From contig JADJRC010000027.1 of NCBI GenBank assembly GCA_016712415.1, forward strand, positions 1 through 64,000: a stretch of DNA of 64,000 nt, in the 5' to 3' direction. Below the pieces are notes generated by a model. It saw nothing but the letters and a program-made list of their open reading frames with translations. It ran no database searches and was not told where the DNA came from. Shown here one piece after another: positions 8,474-16,885 of this stretch. This stretch comes from Lewinellaceae bacterium (GTDB taxonomy: Bacteria; Bacteroidota; Bacteroidia; Chitinophagales; Saprospiraceae). Each line of letters starts with the position of its first letter. Positions within the stretch are counted from its first letter, which is position 1. The position numbers were made by a program, and so were the translations under genes.

Positions 8474-9016
8474 TCAGGTTGTCACAGGCTGAACTTTTGG
8501 AAAATCAAGCGGAATTTTTGTCAGGAGTGCCACATAATTGGAAAAGGTAGCCTCCATGACCAGTGCTACGGCCTCTATCAGGGCACGGGCATCGAACCCC
8601 CATTCTTCAAAGTCGTCCAGCATCTGGCGCGATACTTTTCCCCTGTTTTCGGCGATGGCCCGCCCAAAATGCGCGAGGAATTGCAGCTTTGGGTCAGCGA
8701 TCGTCGTAGCGCGCGCTTCGACGGTTTCCGTTTCGCTCAGTCCGTATGAAATGGCGTAGGTGGTATGGGCGGATAGACAGTATGGGCTGCCGTGGAACTC
8801 GGAAACAGCCAGCAGGATAACCTCGCGTTCGATCTCCGTGAAGGAGGTACCGCGGGCATGGCTTTGCACGAGATTCAAATAGGCTTCAAAGGCATTTGGC
8901 GAGTATCCGAGCACCAGCCCGATTTTAGGGACAAACCCGAAACTCTTTTCAAGTGCATCGAAGTAAGGGGCCAGTTCAGGGGACAATTCATCGCGTTGCG
9001 GGACGAGGATTTTCAT
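8474..9016 (-). CDS. Carboxymuconolactone decarboxylase/AhpD-like protein
   Basis: The product of 180 residues starts MKILVPQRDELSPE at 9016. It is all-helical with the AhpD/CMD core: RGTSFTEIEREVILLAVSEFHGSPYCLSAHTTYA. The family redox motif CxxCxxxH appears as SxxCxxxH (S-P-Y-C-L-S-A-H), so the first cysteine is replaced by serine. It resembles the peroxidase-related subfamily with one resolving cysteine. Probable role is peroxide or alkyl-hydroperoxide handling, without direct proof. It has its own likely promoter because a terminator follows the upstream VOC gene. Confidence 0.85.
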   Translation of the reverse strand: MKILVPQRDELSPELAPYFDALEKSFGFVPKIGLVLGYSPNAFEAYLNLVQSHARGTSFTEIEREVILLAVSEFHGSPYCLSAHTTYAISYGLSETETVEARATTIADPKLQFLAHFGRAIAENRGKVSRQMLDDFEEWGFDARALIEAVALVMEATFSNYVALLTKIPLDFPKVQPVTT

Positions 9017-9038
9017 ATGGCAAGGCTCGGTTTTAAGT

Positions 9039-9084
9039 AAAAAAAGATCGTTTTCACGGTACAAATATACCTGTGAAAACGATC
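9039..9084 (-). terminator. Terminator of the GMC-VOC operon, with an embedded -7-like box
   Basis: Minus-strand arms 9084-9073 and 9057-9046 pair over 12 bp (gatcgttttcac) and continue for 3 bp across one bulged base. A run of seven T follows, so this is a strong intrinsic terminator 22 bp after the VOC stop. The loop contains TATATTTG, a match to the Bacteroidota -7 consensus TAnnTTTG, which could start the CMD/AhpD transcript. Confidence 0.8.
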
Positions 9085-9105
9085 ATAAATGGTTAAACAT
9101 CCGGG

Positions 9106-10239
9106 TTATTCCATGGCCTGCCGCAATAAAACGGCGTGGCCGTCGGGGTCCCGGTACAGACACATTCTTGAAGATCCGATCTCGACAATATTAGAGGATT
9201 TTTTGGCAAGCCCCTCTTTATCAAGTTTTTGCATCAGCCCGTTCAGGTCGTCTACCTTGATTTCTGTTTGATAATGCCAGAGATCATCGGCGCGGCTGTC
9301 CGGCGGATATGCCCGCCCGCCCGGCGGGGCGATGTAATTCAGGAACTCCACCCCGAAACCGCTGCCGGCATGTAGCCCGTTGATGTCGAGCCGGGCGCCG
9401 AATACCTGGTTGAGGTGTTCCTGTTCCGTCCCGTAATTTTCGGAATGACCGCCATGAACGAGACCAAGTTGATCCCGGTAGAATGCCATGCTTTTTTCCG
9501 TGTCAGAGATGCCGATCGCGGTGTGGTCGATGCCCTGAAAAACGGTAGTCCCCTGCTGCCACTTCGGATCTCCTTTACCCGGCGGAAACCAGATCAGTTC
9601 GAGGTTGTGCCCTTCCGGATCGCGAAAATAGAATGCCTTGATCCCGGCGGCGTTGGGCAGGTACTCCGGCAGCGTCTGCGGCGCTGTGCTGACGTGTGCA
9701 ACCTTCGCTTCCAGGAGCCTTTTGTAGGCGGCGTCCATATCGCTGACCACAATAGCCAGGTGCTGGAACCACAGGTCGTTGCTGCGTGTATCCGCCGGAA
9801 TGGCGCGCGAGGGAGCGCCGTCGAAATCCATCAGGCATATGGTTTCGTTACCCAATTGAAGGGTAACCATTTGGACCGAGGTGTTTTCCCCCTGCAATCC
9901 AAAAAGCCGGGAGACTTCTGCCCCTTCCCATTTTTCCTGGCCGGTCTGTCTGAAATCGAGCACCTCGGTAAAGAACGCCACCTCCCGGTCCAAGTCTTCC
10001 ACAGTAATGCTGACGCCGGTGACCGCTGTTGCTTTCTGGGCCTGGAGATGTATACCGGGGCCGGCAATAAAGAACAGCAGCCCGTAAAAGATGAACACCT
10101 CGTTTGGATTGGCGCCGCGTTTCCCCTTGACAGGATACGCGCAGGGCAGCCGCATGGTTTTGATGAGGATCAGGCTGGTAAGGATACCTGAAACAACGGA
10201 CCCGGCCGGATAGAGGTATCGTTGAAAAATTGTTTTCAT
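9106..10239 (-). CDS. Two-domain VOC (glyoxalase/dioxygenase-like) protein
   Basis: The product has 377 residues. The first about 70 residues contain hydrophobic segments (VVSGILTSLILIKT, FIFYGLLFFIAGPGIHLQAQ), so the protein is exported or membrane-anchored, or the true start lies later. Two vicinal-oxygen-chelate domains follow: residues about 72-220 (VTGVSITVEDLDREVAFFTE ... FYFRDPEGHNLELIWFP) and about 237-375 (IDHTAIGISDTEKSMAFYRD ... LYRDPDGHAVLLRQ). H and E residues at the usual metal positions are present. The substrate is unknown. It starts 15 bp after the GMC oxidase stop and is probably co-transcribed with it. Confidence 0.85.
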   Translation of the reverse strand: MKTIFQRYLYPAGSVVSGILTSLILIKTMRLPCAYPVKGKRGANPNEVFIFYGLLFFIAGPGIHLQAQKATAVTGVSITVEDLDREVAFFTEVLDFRQTGQEKWEGAEVSRLFGLQGENTSVQMVTLQLGNETICLMDFDGAPSRAIPADTRSNDLWFQHLAIVVSDMDAAYKRLLEAKVAHVSTAPQTLPEYLPNAAGIKAFYFRDPEGHNLELIWFPPGKGDPKWQQGTTVFQGIDHTAIGISDTEKSMAFYRDQLGLVHGGHSENYGTEQEHLNQVFGARLDINGLHAGSGFGVEFLNYIAPPGGRAYPPDSRADDLWHYQTEIKVDDLNGLMQKLDKEGLAKKSSNIVEIGSSRMCLYRDPDGHAVLLRQAME

Positions 10240-10254
10240 AGCTGTGTTGTTGTA

Positions 10255-11793
10255 TCAGTGTGAAAGAAGATGTGCCCCTACGCGCAAGGCGTTGGCCATG
10301 GCCGTCAGCGAAGGGTTCACGGCGCCGGAAGACGGGAAAAAACTGGTATCCACGACGTAGAGGTTGTCCAGGTCGTGGGCTTTGCAGTTCAGGTCGAGCA
10401 CCGAGGTGGCAGGGTCGGCGCCGAAGCGACAGGTGCCGTTCTGGTGGCTGACACCGCCGATGCCGAGTTTGAAGCCGTAGTACTTCGTCGTGCCGCCTAC
10501 GCCTTCACTTTCCGCCACGCCGTCCATGATCCCGATAAGTTTTTCCCGCAGGCGGCGGTAGGCTTCGAGGTTGTTCTGGGCATAATGCAGTTGAATATTG
10601 CCTTCCCTGTCTACTGCGACGCGGTTTCCGGCAAGCGGCAGGTCTTCCGCCGTGATAAAGAAATCGACGATGTGGCCGGCGAAGTGTGCCGCGTCTTTCC
10701 CGTCTTTTCCGAGGTCGTCGCCCACCGCGTCGGCAAGCAGCAGGGGGTCGGCTTTGCCCATGTTCTGGATCGCGCCAAGCGGGTGCGGGCTGTCGGGAGC
10801 GCCGTGGTAGAAATCGGGAATAAGAATCGCCTTCTGGAACGTGGAGGGATTTGGTTTGGCAGAGTAGGCCAATACCACGCCGTTATTGTGGATCATCAGG
10901 TTGCGGCCCACCTGACCGCTGCTGTTTGCCAGGCCGTGGGGATGTTTTTCGCCGGCCGAGCGCAGGAGCAGCGCTGCAGAGTTGATGGCGCCGCACGACA
11001 CGACGATTGTGTCGGCATGGTATGTTTCTTCCATGCCCTCATGGGCTACAGTAACGCTTGTCGCCCGGCGACCGCTGGCATCCGTATTGATTTTCAGGGC
11101 CTTGCGATTGCGCAGCATCGTGACATTCGGGTGTTGCAGGGCGCCCTGGATGCCCACTACGTGGCTGTCGCCCTTGGCGCCGGTGGGGTCCGGGTAGCCG
11201 TCGTACAGTTCGATGTTTAGGCGGTCGCTCTGGCGTCCGTTCATATCCTGCGGCAGGCGAATGGCCAGCGGGATCGGTGCGGGGTGGTAGCCTTGCGCAG
11301 CGATCGCCTGGCTGACTTCGGTCATACGCGGTTCGAAGGGCAGGGCAGGGTAGGGGTAGCCATTGGTAGCCGGCGGCTCGGTGGGGTCGATACCGCGCGT
11401 GCCGTGGACGGCGTAAAGATGTTCGGCAATATCGTACCAGGGGGCGAAGTCGGCGTACTTCAGCGGCCATTCGGGCGACAGACCGTCGAAGTGCCTTGTG
11501 GCTTCGAAATCGCGTTCCCGCAGGCGCAACAGCGCACCGCCGTACATCTTGGTATTGCCGCCGACCCAATAATGGTGGTAAGGTGAAAATGCCTTTCCGT
11601 CGCCGTCGAGCCACATTTCCGTGGTTTTGTAGCGACCCTGGGCGACCGCCAGCGGGTCCCAGTTTTCCTTTTCTTTGGGCAGAAAGTCGCCGCGCTCAAG
11701 GATAAGGATGCGTTTGCCGGATGGGGCCAGTTTGTAAGCCAGCGTTCCACCGCCGGCGCCGGTGCCGATGATGATGATATCAAAATTGGTCAT
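10255..11793 (-). CDS. GMC-family FAD-dependent oxidoreductase
   Basis: The product of 512 residues begins MTNFDIIIIGTGAGGGTLAYKLA, the FAD-binding GxGxxG. It continues with ILILERGDFLP, the GMC signature region GNTKMYGGALLRLRERDFE, IVVSCGAINSAALLLRS and a C-terminal half GGVSHQNGTCRFGADP ... LDNLYVVDTSFFPSSGAVNPSLTAMANALRVG containing the catalytic His/Asn region. It oxidises an alcohol or sugar hydroxyl with FAD; the substrate cannot be told. Full-length and intact. It heads the GMC-VOC transcript, under shared palindromic site 2 with a 30-nt leader. Confidence 0.9.
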   Translation of the reverse strand: MTNFDIIIIGTGAGGGTLAYKLAPSGKRILILERGDFLPKEKENWDPLAVAQGRYKTTEMWLDGDGKAFSPYHHYWVGGNTKMYGGALLRLRERDFEATRHFDGLSPEWPLKYADFAPWYDIAEHLYAVHGTRGIDPTEPPATNGYPYPALPFEPRMTEVSQAIAAQGYHPAPIPLAIRLPQDMNGRQSDRLNIELYDGYPDPTGAKGDSHVVGIQGALQHPNVTMLRNRKALKINTDASGRRATSVTVAHEGMEETYHADTIVVSCGAINSAALLLRSAGEKHPHGLANSSGQVGRNLMIHNNGVVLAYSAKPNPSTFQKAILIPDFYHGAPDSPHPLGAIQNMGKADPLLLADAVGDDLGKDGKDAAHFAGHIVDFFITAEDLPLAGNRVAVDREGNIQLHYAQNNLEAYRRLREKLIGIMDGVAESEGVGGTTKYYGFKLGIGGVSHQNGTCRFGADPATSVLDLNCKAHDLDNLYVVDTSFFPSSGAVNPSLTAMANALRVGAHLLSH

Positions 11794-11822
11794 GATTGCT
11801 TTGTGTTTTTCTATTGACAGGG

Positions 11823-11867
11823 CAAAGGTGCGGGGAGCGGAACGCCCGGGATGTTACGGGGGTAACA
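11823..11867 (-). promoter_or_regulatory. Palindromic activator site 2 plus -7 box, GMC-VOC operon
   Basis: The arms TGTTAC and GTAACA (11867-11852 on the minus strand, spacer CCCC) are a perfect inverted repeat. CACCTTTG follows, with its TTTG at 11826-11823. Centre-to-centre distance is exactly 35 bp (11859.5 to 11824.5). Nothing else is evident between here and the crp stop at 12011. Confidence 0.78.
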
Positions 11868-12010
11868 AAGCGAAAAACAAGTATTTTGTGCCGCCAAAAT
11901 ACGGGGCGCCTTCCTGGCTACCTTCCGGCACCCGATTGACCCGACCATGACAGTTGAGTTCAAAGACGGGCTGTTCGAGGCGAATTATGATTTCTGAAAA
12001 AAGCGGGGCA

Positions 12011-12688
12011 TTACACCAGGGCTTCCAGGTTTGGCACGTAGATTTCCTTGCGTCCGAAGAACTTGACCATTCCGGCCTCTTCGAGGTCGGTAAAGAGCAG
12101 CGAAACGGTTTTGCGCGAGGCGCCGATCAGTGCCGCGATGTCGCTTTGGGTAATTTCCAGCGTTATTTTTACGCCTGTACGGTAGGGTGTTCCGATGTCG
12201 CGGCAGAGGTCTTTCACAAACTCGACCAGCCGCTGGCGGGCATCCTTGAACAGCAGGATCTGGAGCCGGCGTTCGAGCCGCCCCATCCGTTCGCCGAAAC
12301 GTTTGGTGAGGGTCAGGGAAAACGGCACGTAATCGCGCGCCAGTTCCTGCGCTTTTTCGACCCGGAGTTTGCATATCAGGGTATGGTCGGCGACGGCCTG
12401 TGCAAATTCCTTGTGCCGGTTTTCGCCAAACAGGGCTTTTTCGCCGAGTATTTCGCCGCGCCCCAGAAAGGCGATGACCTGCTCGTTGCCCTCCTTGTCG
12501 TAAAAGCCGATCTTGACGCGGCCCTCCGCCACCAGGTATATTTCTCGAACAGGGTCGCCTTCCATAAACAGGAAATCCGTTTTGTTGTAACAACTCAACG
12601 GGTGCGACTTCAGGTGGTCATTGTATTTGTACGGACAGAGTATGTCGTACAAATCTACTTCTTCGAAAAACCAGACGCCTTTATTCAT
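12011..12688 (-). CDS. Crp/Fnr-family transcriptional regulator
   Basis: The product of 225 residues has an N-terminal cyclic-nucleotide-binding-type beta-roll: FLFMEGDPVREIYLVAEGRVKIG, NEQVIAFLGRGEILGEKALFG. A dimerisation helix (ERMGRLERRLQILLFKDARQRLVEFV) follows. The C-terminal winged helix is ITQSDIAALIGASRKTVSLLFTDLEEAGMV. The recognition helix has SRKTVS where E. coli CRP has SRETVG, so a different half-site is expected. The phosphate-binding arginine signature of true cAMP binders is not evident, so the ligand is unknown. It overlaps the esterase stop by 4 bp (ATGA) and is probably the last gene of an operon that starts at palindromic site 3, which suggests autoregulation. Confidence 0.9.
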   Translation of the reverse strand: MNKGVWFFEEVDLYDILCPYKYNDHLKSHPLSCYNKTDFLFMEGDPVREIYLVAEGRVKIGFYDKEGNEQVIAFLGRGEILGEKALFGENRHKEFAQAVADHTLICKLRVEKAQELARDYVPFSLTLTKRFGERMGRLERRLQILLFKDARQRLVEFVKDLCRDIGTPYRTGVKITLEITQSDIAALIGASRKTVSLLFTDLEEAGMVKFFGRKEIYVPNLEALV

Positions 12689-14136
12689 ACAACAACTGTT
12701 TCAGGTTTGGGAGATGAGATATTCCGGACGCCAGGGCGTTTGCCTTTGGCCGGTTGAGCGGCTTCCACCTGGTTGAGGTGTACCCGCCGGGAAAAAACTA
12801 GATCGCCGTCCGACAACAGGCGTATCGAATACAGGCATTCCTCCCAGTCGGCATAGGGAATAAAATTGTCGTCGTGCGTCAGGGGGTGGTGAAACTGCCG
12901 GTAATGACAATAGTCGCGTATCTCCAGCAAGGGCTGTTGCAGGCGGCTGTTTACGTTGACCACCAGTTGCTTGGCGCTTTCGTCGAGGCGGAACTTGATG
13001 AAATCGCCGGTAACGCCGTGTGTATGGCCCGGCATATTGCCGAACAGCCAGCGCAGGGCGTGCTCAAACTCCCGCGCCCAGAACCATTCTGCGTGTGCGC
13101 CGTCGGTATGCAGGTCGTAGTGGAGCAAATGGTCGTCGTGTCCCGCTTCGAGCAGGGTTTCATAGAGGTCGAGCAGGTCGCTGACCATCGTTTCACTTTC
13201 CTGCTGTCCGGCCATGAGCAGTATTTTCAGGGGCAGGGCCGGTTTTCGGTTCTGTACGTAGGGCAGAATATCTTTGGAGAACCACAGCGAGGGCGAGAAC
13301 ACGCCTGCCATACCGAAAATGTCGGGCCGCTCCAGGGCGGCATACAAAGAGATCAGTCCGCCCATGCTGCTGCCCATGATACCGGTGTCGTTGCGTCCCG
13401 GCAGGGTGCGCAGGTGTTCGTCGGCAAAAGGCTTGAGGATGTCGCACACGAAATCGAGGTATTTTTCCCCTTCACCGCCGCCGTATTCGGGATGTTGCCA
13501 GGGAGAATATTCTGCAATGCGGTGTTCGCCGCCGTTTTCTATGCCGATGAATATGGGTTGCGTTTCCATTCCGGCGGCCTGCATCTGACTCATAAAAAGC
13601 CGGTTCAGGGCCTTGTCGATTCCCCAGGAACCGTAAACGGCATCGGGGTTGTCGAACAGGTTCTGCCCGTCCTGCATATACACCACGGGGTATCGTTTGC
13701 CGGAGGTCCAGTAATCAGGCGGAAGGCAGGCCCAGATGCGGCGCGTGCGGTCCAGTTGGGGGATGTATAATGCGGGGTGCAGGAGGAGTATGTTGCCGGG
13801 CGATCTGTGCTGTTGCGCTGCTGCCTTCATATCGGTCCAGGATTCGATACTGATCCAGTACTCGCTGTCGGGTACACCGGTTTTGGAAATGCGGTTGGGG
13901 CGCTCGTTTCCCATGCTGTCGCCTTCTGCCGCCGACCAGTTGCCGCGTGTGATCTTGTACTCCAGCGTATCGCGATCTGTTTGAATATCAATACTGTACG
14001 ACCCGTCGCCGTTGGGTGCAAACCGGTAGGGCGTTTCAGCAGGTTGCCAGCCGTTGAAATTGCCGGCAAGGTAAAACGCAGTCCCTGCAGGGGTGTAGGG
14101 AGGAAGGGACTGGATATGGAATCGTACCGTTTTCAT
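12685..14136 (-). CDS. Esterase (putative esterase family, alpha/beta hydrolase) with N-terminal glycogen-binding domain
   Basis: The product has 483 residues. Residues 1-95 form a CBM20/CBM48-like starch/glycogen-binding sandwich (YLAGNFNGWQPAETPYRF, GDGSYSIDIQ, YKITRGNWSAAEGD). Residues about 125-370 are an esterase-D-like alpha/beta hydrolase: RYPVVYMQDGQNLFD, the nucleophile elbow GIMGSSMGGLISLY, a possible acid region, and the catalytic His in LHTDGAHAEWFW. The C-terminal about 110 residues are unassigned. No signal peptide, so it is probably cytosolic. It may act on acylated storage polysaccharide or simply be tethered to it. It lies 7 bp downstream of the preceding gene and overlaps crp. 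Confidence 0.85.
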   Translation of the reverse strand: MKTVRFHIQSLPPYTPAGTAFYLAGNFNGWQPAETPYRFAPNGDGSYSIDIQTDRDTLEYKITRGNWSAAEGDSMGNERPNRISKTGVPDSEYWISIESWTDMKAAAQQHRSPGNILLLHPALYIPQLDRTRRIWACLPPDYWTSGKRYPVVYMQDGQNLFDNPDAVYGSWGIDKALNRLFMSQMQAAGMETQPIFIGIENGGEHRIAEYSPWQHPEYGGGEGEKYLDFVCDILKPFADEHLRTLPGRNDTGIMGSSMGGLISLYAALERPDIFGMAGVFSPSLWFSKDILPYVQNRKPALPLKILLMAGQQESETMVSDLLDLYETLLEAGHDDHLLHYDLHTDGAHAEWFWAREFEHALRWLFGNMPGHTHGVTGDFIKFRLDESAKQLVVNVNSRLQQPLLEIRDYCHYRQFHHPLTHDDNFIPYADWEECLYSIRLLSDGDLVFSRRVHLNQVEAAQPAKGKRPGVRNISSPKPETVVV

Positions 14137-14143
14137 AGTGTTT

Positions 14144-14947
14144 TCAGTTGCAAGTGTTGCCGGGATTCAGGGATTCGCGGTGGATTCGTTGTATGGTTGA
14201 GGGGTCGGTGTACAGTACCAGCCAGTCGCTCTCCTGTCCGATGCGCCCACAAAGTTGCACGCCGTCGCCGACGAATTCAAGCAGGCGATCGTTGAGCATT
14301 TCGCCGCCAGGGCCTGCGATCAGGTAGTATTCGGTTTCTCCCTGTGCATTGGCCACTTTGAGTACGGGCGGTATGCCGCCGGCAATACAACGTGCTGCGC
14401 AATCGCGGTGTGGCTTTCCGAAACCGGGTTTCATCACGCCGAGCAGGCATTTGGGGTCGGTGATCTCGCCGCGCAGGGTGACTGAACCGGATCCGGGATC
14501 GGAAGAGCGGAGAACGGCTTCGGCGGCGACCTGGTTCCGTTTGTTTATGGAGCGCACTTCCAGGGCTGTTTTCCCGTCGTGGTAGATCAAAAAGCCGGTT
14601 ACGGTGACCATAGATCCGTCTTCAACAGACATCTCCGGACCCGTAGTGAATCCGAACTTACCGGGAGCGACCAGCAGAATTTTTTGGGTGATGCGTTTTC
14701 CGCTCGCGTCTGTGCCGTTTTCAACGGTAAGAAAGGGGAAGGGATGCCGGCTATACCGGCCTGACAGTTCGGTTTTTTTGCCGTATTCGAAGGTGCTGCC
14801 GGCAAATCCGCTCTGGAAAAGCACGATCAGTGCTGCCACGGCCGGCACGAGCAGGCAAAGGGCGAACAGGAATTGCCGGACCCGCCGCGCAAACCCCGCC
14901 GGCGCCTCAGCCTGCCAGCCGATGTAAAATTCAGAATCGTCTTGCAT
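14144..14947 (-). CDS. Membrane-anchored protein of unknown function, Rieske-gene partner
   Basis: The product of 267 residues starts MQDDSEFYIGWQAEAP at 14947, 8 bp after the Rieske stop. There is one TM helix at residues about 27-47 (FLFALCLLVPAVAALIVLF). A periplasmic OB-like beta-rich part follows (VTVTGFLIYHDGKTALEVRSI, SVTLRGEITDPKCLLGVMKPG). It then has a cysteine motif HRDCAARCIAGGIPPVL, seen in Bacteroidota proteins encoded next to Rieske/cytochrome genes. The C-x3-C pair could bind metal or form a disulfide. Family name not recognised. Its position suggests a role in the electron-transfer complex of the fused Rieske protein. Confidence 0.7.
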   Translation of the reverse strand: MQDDSEFYIGWQAEAPAGFARRVRQFLFALCLLVPAVAALIVLFQSGFAGSTFEYGKKTELSGRYSRHPFPFLTVENGTDASGKRITQKILLVAPGKFGFTTGPEMSVEDGSMVTVTGFLIYHDGKTALEVRSINKRNQVAAEAVLRSSDPGSGSVTLRGEITDPKCLLGVMKPGFGKPHRDCAARCIAGGIPPVLKVANAQGETEYYLIAGPGGEMLNDRLLEFVGDGVQLCGRIGQESDWLVLYTDPSTIQRIHRESLNPGNTCN

Positions 14948-14955
14948 GGTCCGGT

Positions 14956-16014
14956 TTATAACGTTGCCAGGGTGATCCTTGCCGGCGGACGGGCTGTTCC
15001 TTCCGGGTAGGGTGTCGGATTGACGTAAACTTTTGTGCCCGCCACCTGCACGTCGTAGGTGCATACCTGTTCGTGAAATGGCGGTGGCGATTGGCCGTTT
15101 TCGGGCAAATACTGGTAGCCATGCCAGGGGCAGGTGATACACCCGTCGATGATCTTGCCTTCGCTGAGCGGACCGTTCTGGTGTTTGCAGAGGTTGTGTA
15201 TTGCTGAAAGTTTGTCGTCGTACTTGAACAATGCGATGTTTTCGCCGCCGATGATCAGCATTTTAGCGCGGTTTTCGGGAATATCGGCAACGTCGCAGGC
15301 ATATACAAAACCGTCGGGAATGCCTTTCGCCGCGTAGCGCCGGGCCCCGCCGTCTGTTCGGGCCTGTTTGACGGCCGCCGCGAGGTGCAAACCCAGGACG
15401 GCGACCACGCCGGCGCCTGTCAGACCGATGAGTACAGGCGATTTTTCCAGTTGGATCACGCCGAGCATGACGTGCATGACAAGCATGGCATAGGCAACGT
15501 ACACACCCATGTGCAGGGCTTTCCAGACGGGCGGCGTGAGGTTTTTCAGCCAGAAATCATGGCTGGTGGCCGCCATGAGGAAGAGCATGATCAGCGCGAA
15601 AAAGCCCAGCGACTGGAACGGGAACCGGACGAGCGAGCCGAACTGCGTGTTGGAGGTAAAGAGCGATACCAGGGGATCGGCATTACCCAGGGCGTGGAAT
15701 TGTACCAGGTTGAATACGCCGTGCGTGAGGGCAACCATAAACATGGTTACGCCCAGATGGCGGCGGTTGTACAGCAACGGCAGGAAGCGCCGGTCGAGTC
15801 TGCACAACGGACCGATGCACAGGATGACGTGCAGCATCAGGAATGCCAGGGTGCCGGTAGCGCGGATGGTGAGCGTTTCTGCCGTGATCTGCGGGTGAAA
15901 AACCAGTTGCAACCCGCCGAACAGGATCAGGTAGCCGGCCACAAACGCGAGCATCAGGCGGTCGTACAGCCTTTTGTGGGGCGTCCAGTGTATCGGATCG
16001 TAGATGACAGACAT
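14956..16014 (-). CDS. Ferric-reductase-like transmembrane domain fused to a Rieske [2Fe-2S] domain
   Basis: The product of 352 residues starts MSVIYDPIHWTPHKRLYDR at 16014. Residues about 20-240 hold six or seven TM helices of the ferric-reductase/YedZ-MsrQ cytochrome b type. Histidines lie in FLMLHVILCIGPLCR, ALTHGVFNLV, LHMGVYVAY and LVMHVMLG, as expected for bis-haem ligation. Residues about 250-335 are a Rieske domain with LCKHQNGPLSEG and CITCPWHGYQY, giving the C-x-H...C-x-x-H cluster ligands. The fusion would pass electrons between membrane haems and an iron-sulfur domain; donor and acceptor are unknown. It lies mid-operon, 40 bp after its upstream neighbour. Confidence 0.88.
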   Translation of the reverse strand: MSVIYDPIHWTPHKRLYDRLMLAFVAGYLILFGGLQLVFHPQITAETLTIRATGTLAFLMLHVILCIGPLCRLDRRFLPLLYNRRHLGVTMFMVALTHGVFNLVQFHALGNADPLVSLFTSNTQFGSLVRFPFQSLGFFALIMLFLMAATSHDFWLKNLTPPVWKALHMGVYVAYAMLVMHVMLGVIQLEKSPVLIGLTGAGVVAVLGLHLAAAVKQARTDGGARRYAAKGIPDGFVYACDVADIPENRAKMLIIGGENIALFKYDDKLSAIHNLCKHQNGPLSEGKIIDGCITCPWHGYQYLPENGQSPPPFHEQVCTYDVQVAGTKVYVNPTPYPEGTARPPARITLATL

Positions 16015-16054
16015 AATGCGTTTTCTGTTTTGGTTTGCAAAATATGTGGATGGC

Positions 16055-16498
16055 TCAGGGGTGCAGTACAACCGTCCGGAGCAGACGCCCCTGGATGTTG
16101 TCCTCAAATCGAAGGGTCAGGTTGTTGCTTCGGGCTGCTGTACTATCCAGGTTAAAGCGATGTATACCCCTGGAGCCCAGCAATCCCAGCAAGGTTTTAT
16201 CCTCCCGGTTGTTTGCTTTTTCGAGCAGGAGCATGGTGTTTGGGTTGGTCAGGGGCCTGGTGATAAGAATTTCGATCTGGCGCTGTGTTCCGCTGCTGTC
16301 CTGCCGGAGGCTGATCACAAAATCGCCGGATTGTGTCGACCGGACTTCCAGGGGGAGTTGTTCCGGTTCTTCCGGCCTTACAGGTTGCTGCCATACGGCA
16401 TCGGGAATGGCCAATACAGCCGCCAGCCAGCCCACCGGAAGCAGTACGGCGAATGAAAACCAGATGTACCGGTGTGCTTTTCTCAGGAAGGGTGTCAT
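16055..16498 (-). CDS. Single-TM protein of unknown function
   Basis: The product of 147 residues has one TM helix near the N-terminus (YIWFSFAVLLPVGWLAAVLAI). A soluble beta-rich part follows, DFVISLRQDSSGTQRQIEILI to LRFEDNIQGRLLRTVVLHP. No known domain recognised. It is tightly placed before the Rieske-fusion gene and is probably an accessory subunit. Confidence 0.65.
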   Translation of the reverse strand: MTPFLRKAHRYIWFSFAVLLPVGWLAAVLAIPDAVWQQPVRPEEPEQLPLEVRSTQSGDFVISLRQDSSGTQRQIEILITRPLTNPNTMLLLEKANNREDKTLLGLLGSRGIHRFNLDSTAARSNNLTLRFEDNIQGRLLRTVVLHP

Positions 16499-16515
16499 CG
16501 GCAGGAGTGTTAGGT

Positions 16516-16582
16516 TAGGAAAATGGGTTACGTCGTTACGTCATTCGTCATCGTATCGTCATTTGTCATTATCGTCATTCGT
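16516..16582. repeat. cgtcattcgtcat short repeats
   Basis: Six or so imperfect copies of cgtcattcgtcat/cgtatcgtcattt lie between two small membrane-protein genes. Low-complexity intergenic repeat, no function evident. Confidence 0.5.
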
Positions 16583-16799
16583 CAGTGGAGTGGGCGCGGG
16601 ATATTTGGAGCCATTTTCGGAGCAGGACCGGCCACAGCGCAGCGCCGGCGGGGAAGAGCAGGGCGCGGGTTTTCCAGGAGATGCCTTTGGCTGATTCGTC
16701 GAGTTTTGCCGCACCGCGCCAGATAAACAGCGCAGCAAAAATCACCCCTGCAAGCAGGTAGAGATAGAAGACGTTGACGATAAATTTGATTGTTTCCAT
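16575..16799 (-). CDS. Small two-TM membrane protein
   Basis: The product of 74 residues starts METIKFIVNVFYLYLLAGVIFAALFIWRG, a first TM helix, with a second around RALLFPAGAALWPVLL. Similar short proteins occur beside cytochrome/Rieske genes in Bacteroidota, but I cannot name the family. It lies between the DUF1622 gene and the single-TM gene, same strand, gaps of 76-86 bp. Confidence 0.6.
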   Translation of the reverse strand: METIKFIVNVFYLYLLAGVIFAALFIWRGAAKLDESAKGISWKTRALLFPAGAALWPVLLRKWLQISRAHSTDE

Positions 16800-16885
16800 A
16801 ACCTGATATTTTAATCATTAGGGGCCTGGCTTCGGGGCTGTTATTGATTCAATCCTGTAACCTGCAGACTTTAAAACGTTTGCTA

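Noticed and set aside
10270..11220. A 316-residue plus-strand open frame
   Set aside because: Antisense to the GMC oxidoreductase; composition and lack of motifs mark it as a shadow.
16520..16545. gttacgtcgttac as a sixth palindromic activator site
   Set aside because: The half-sites are direct rather than inverted and no -7 box lies 35 bp away.
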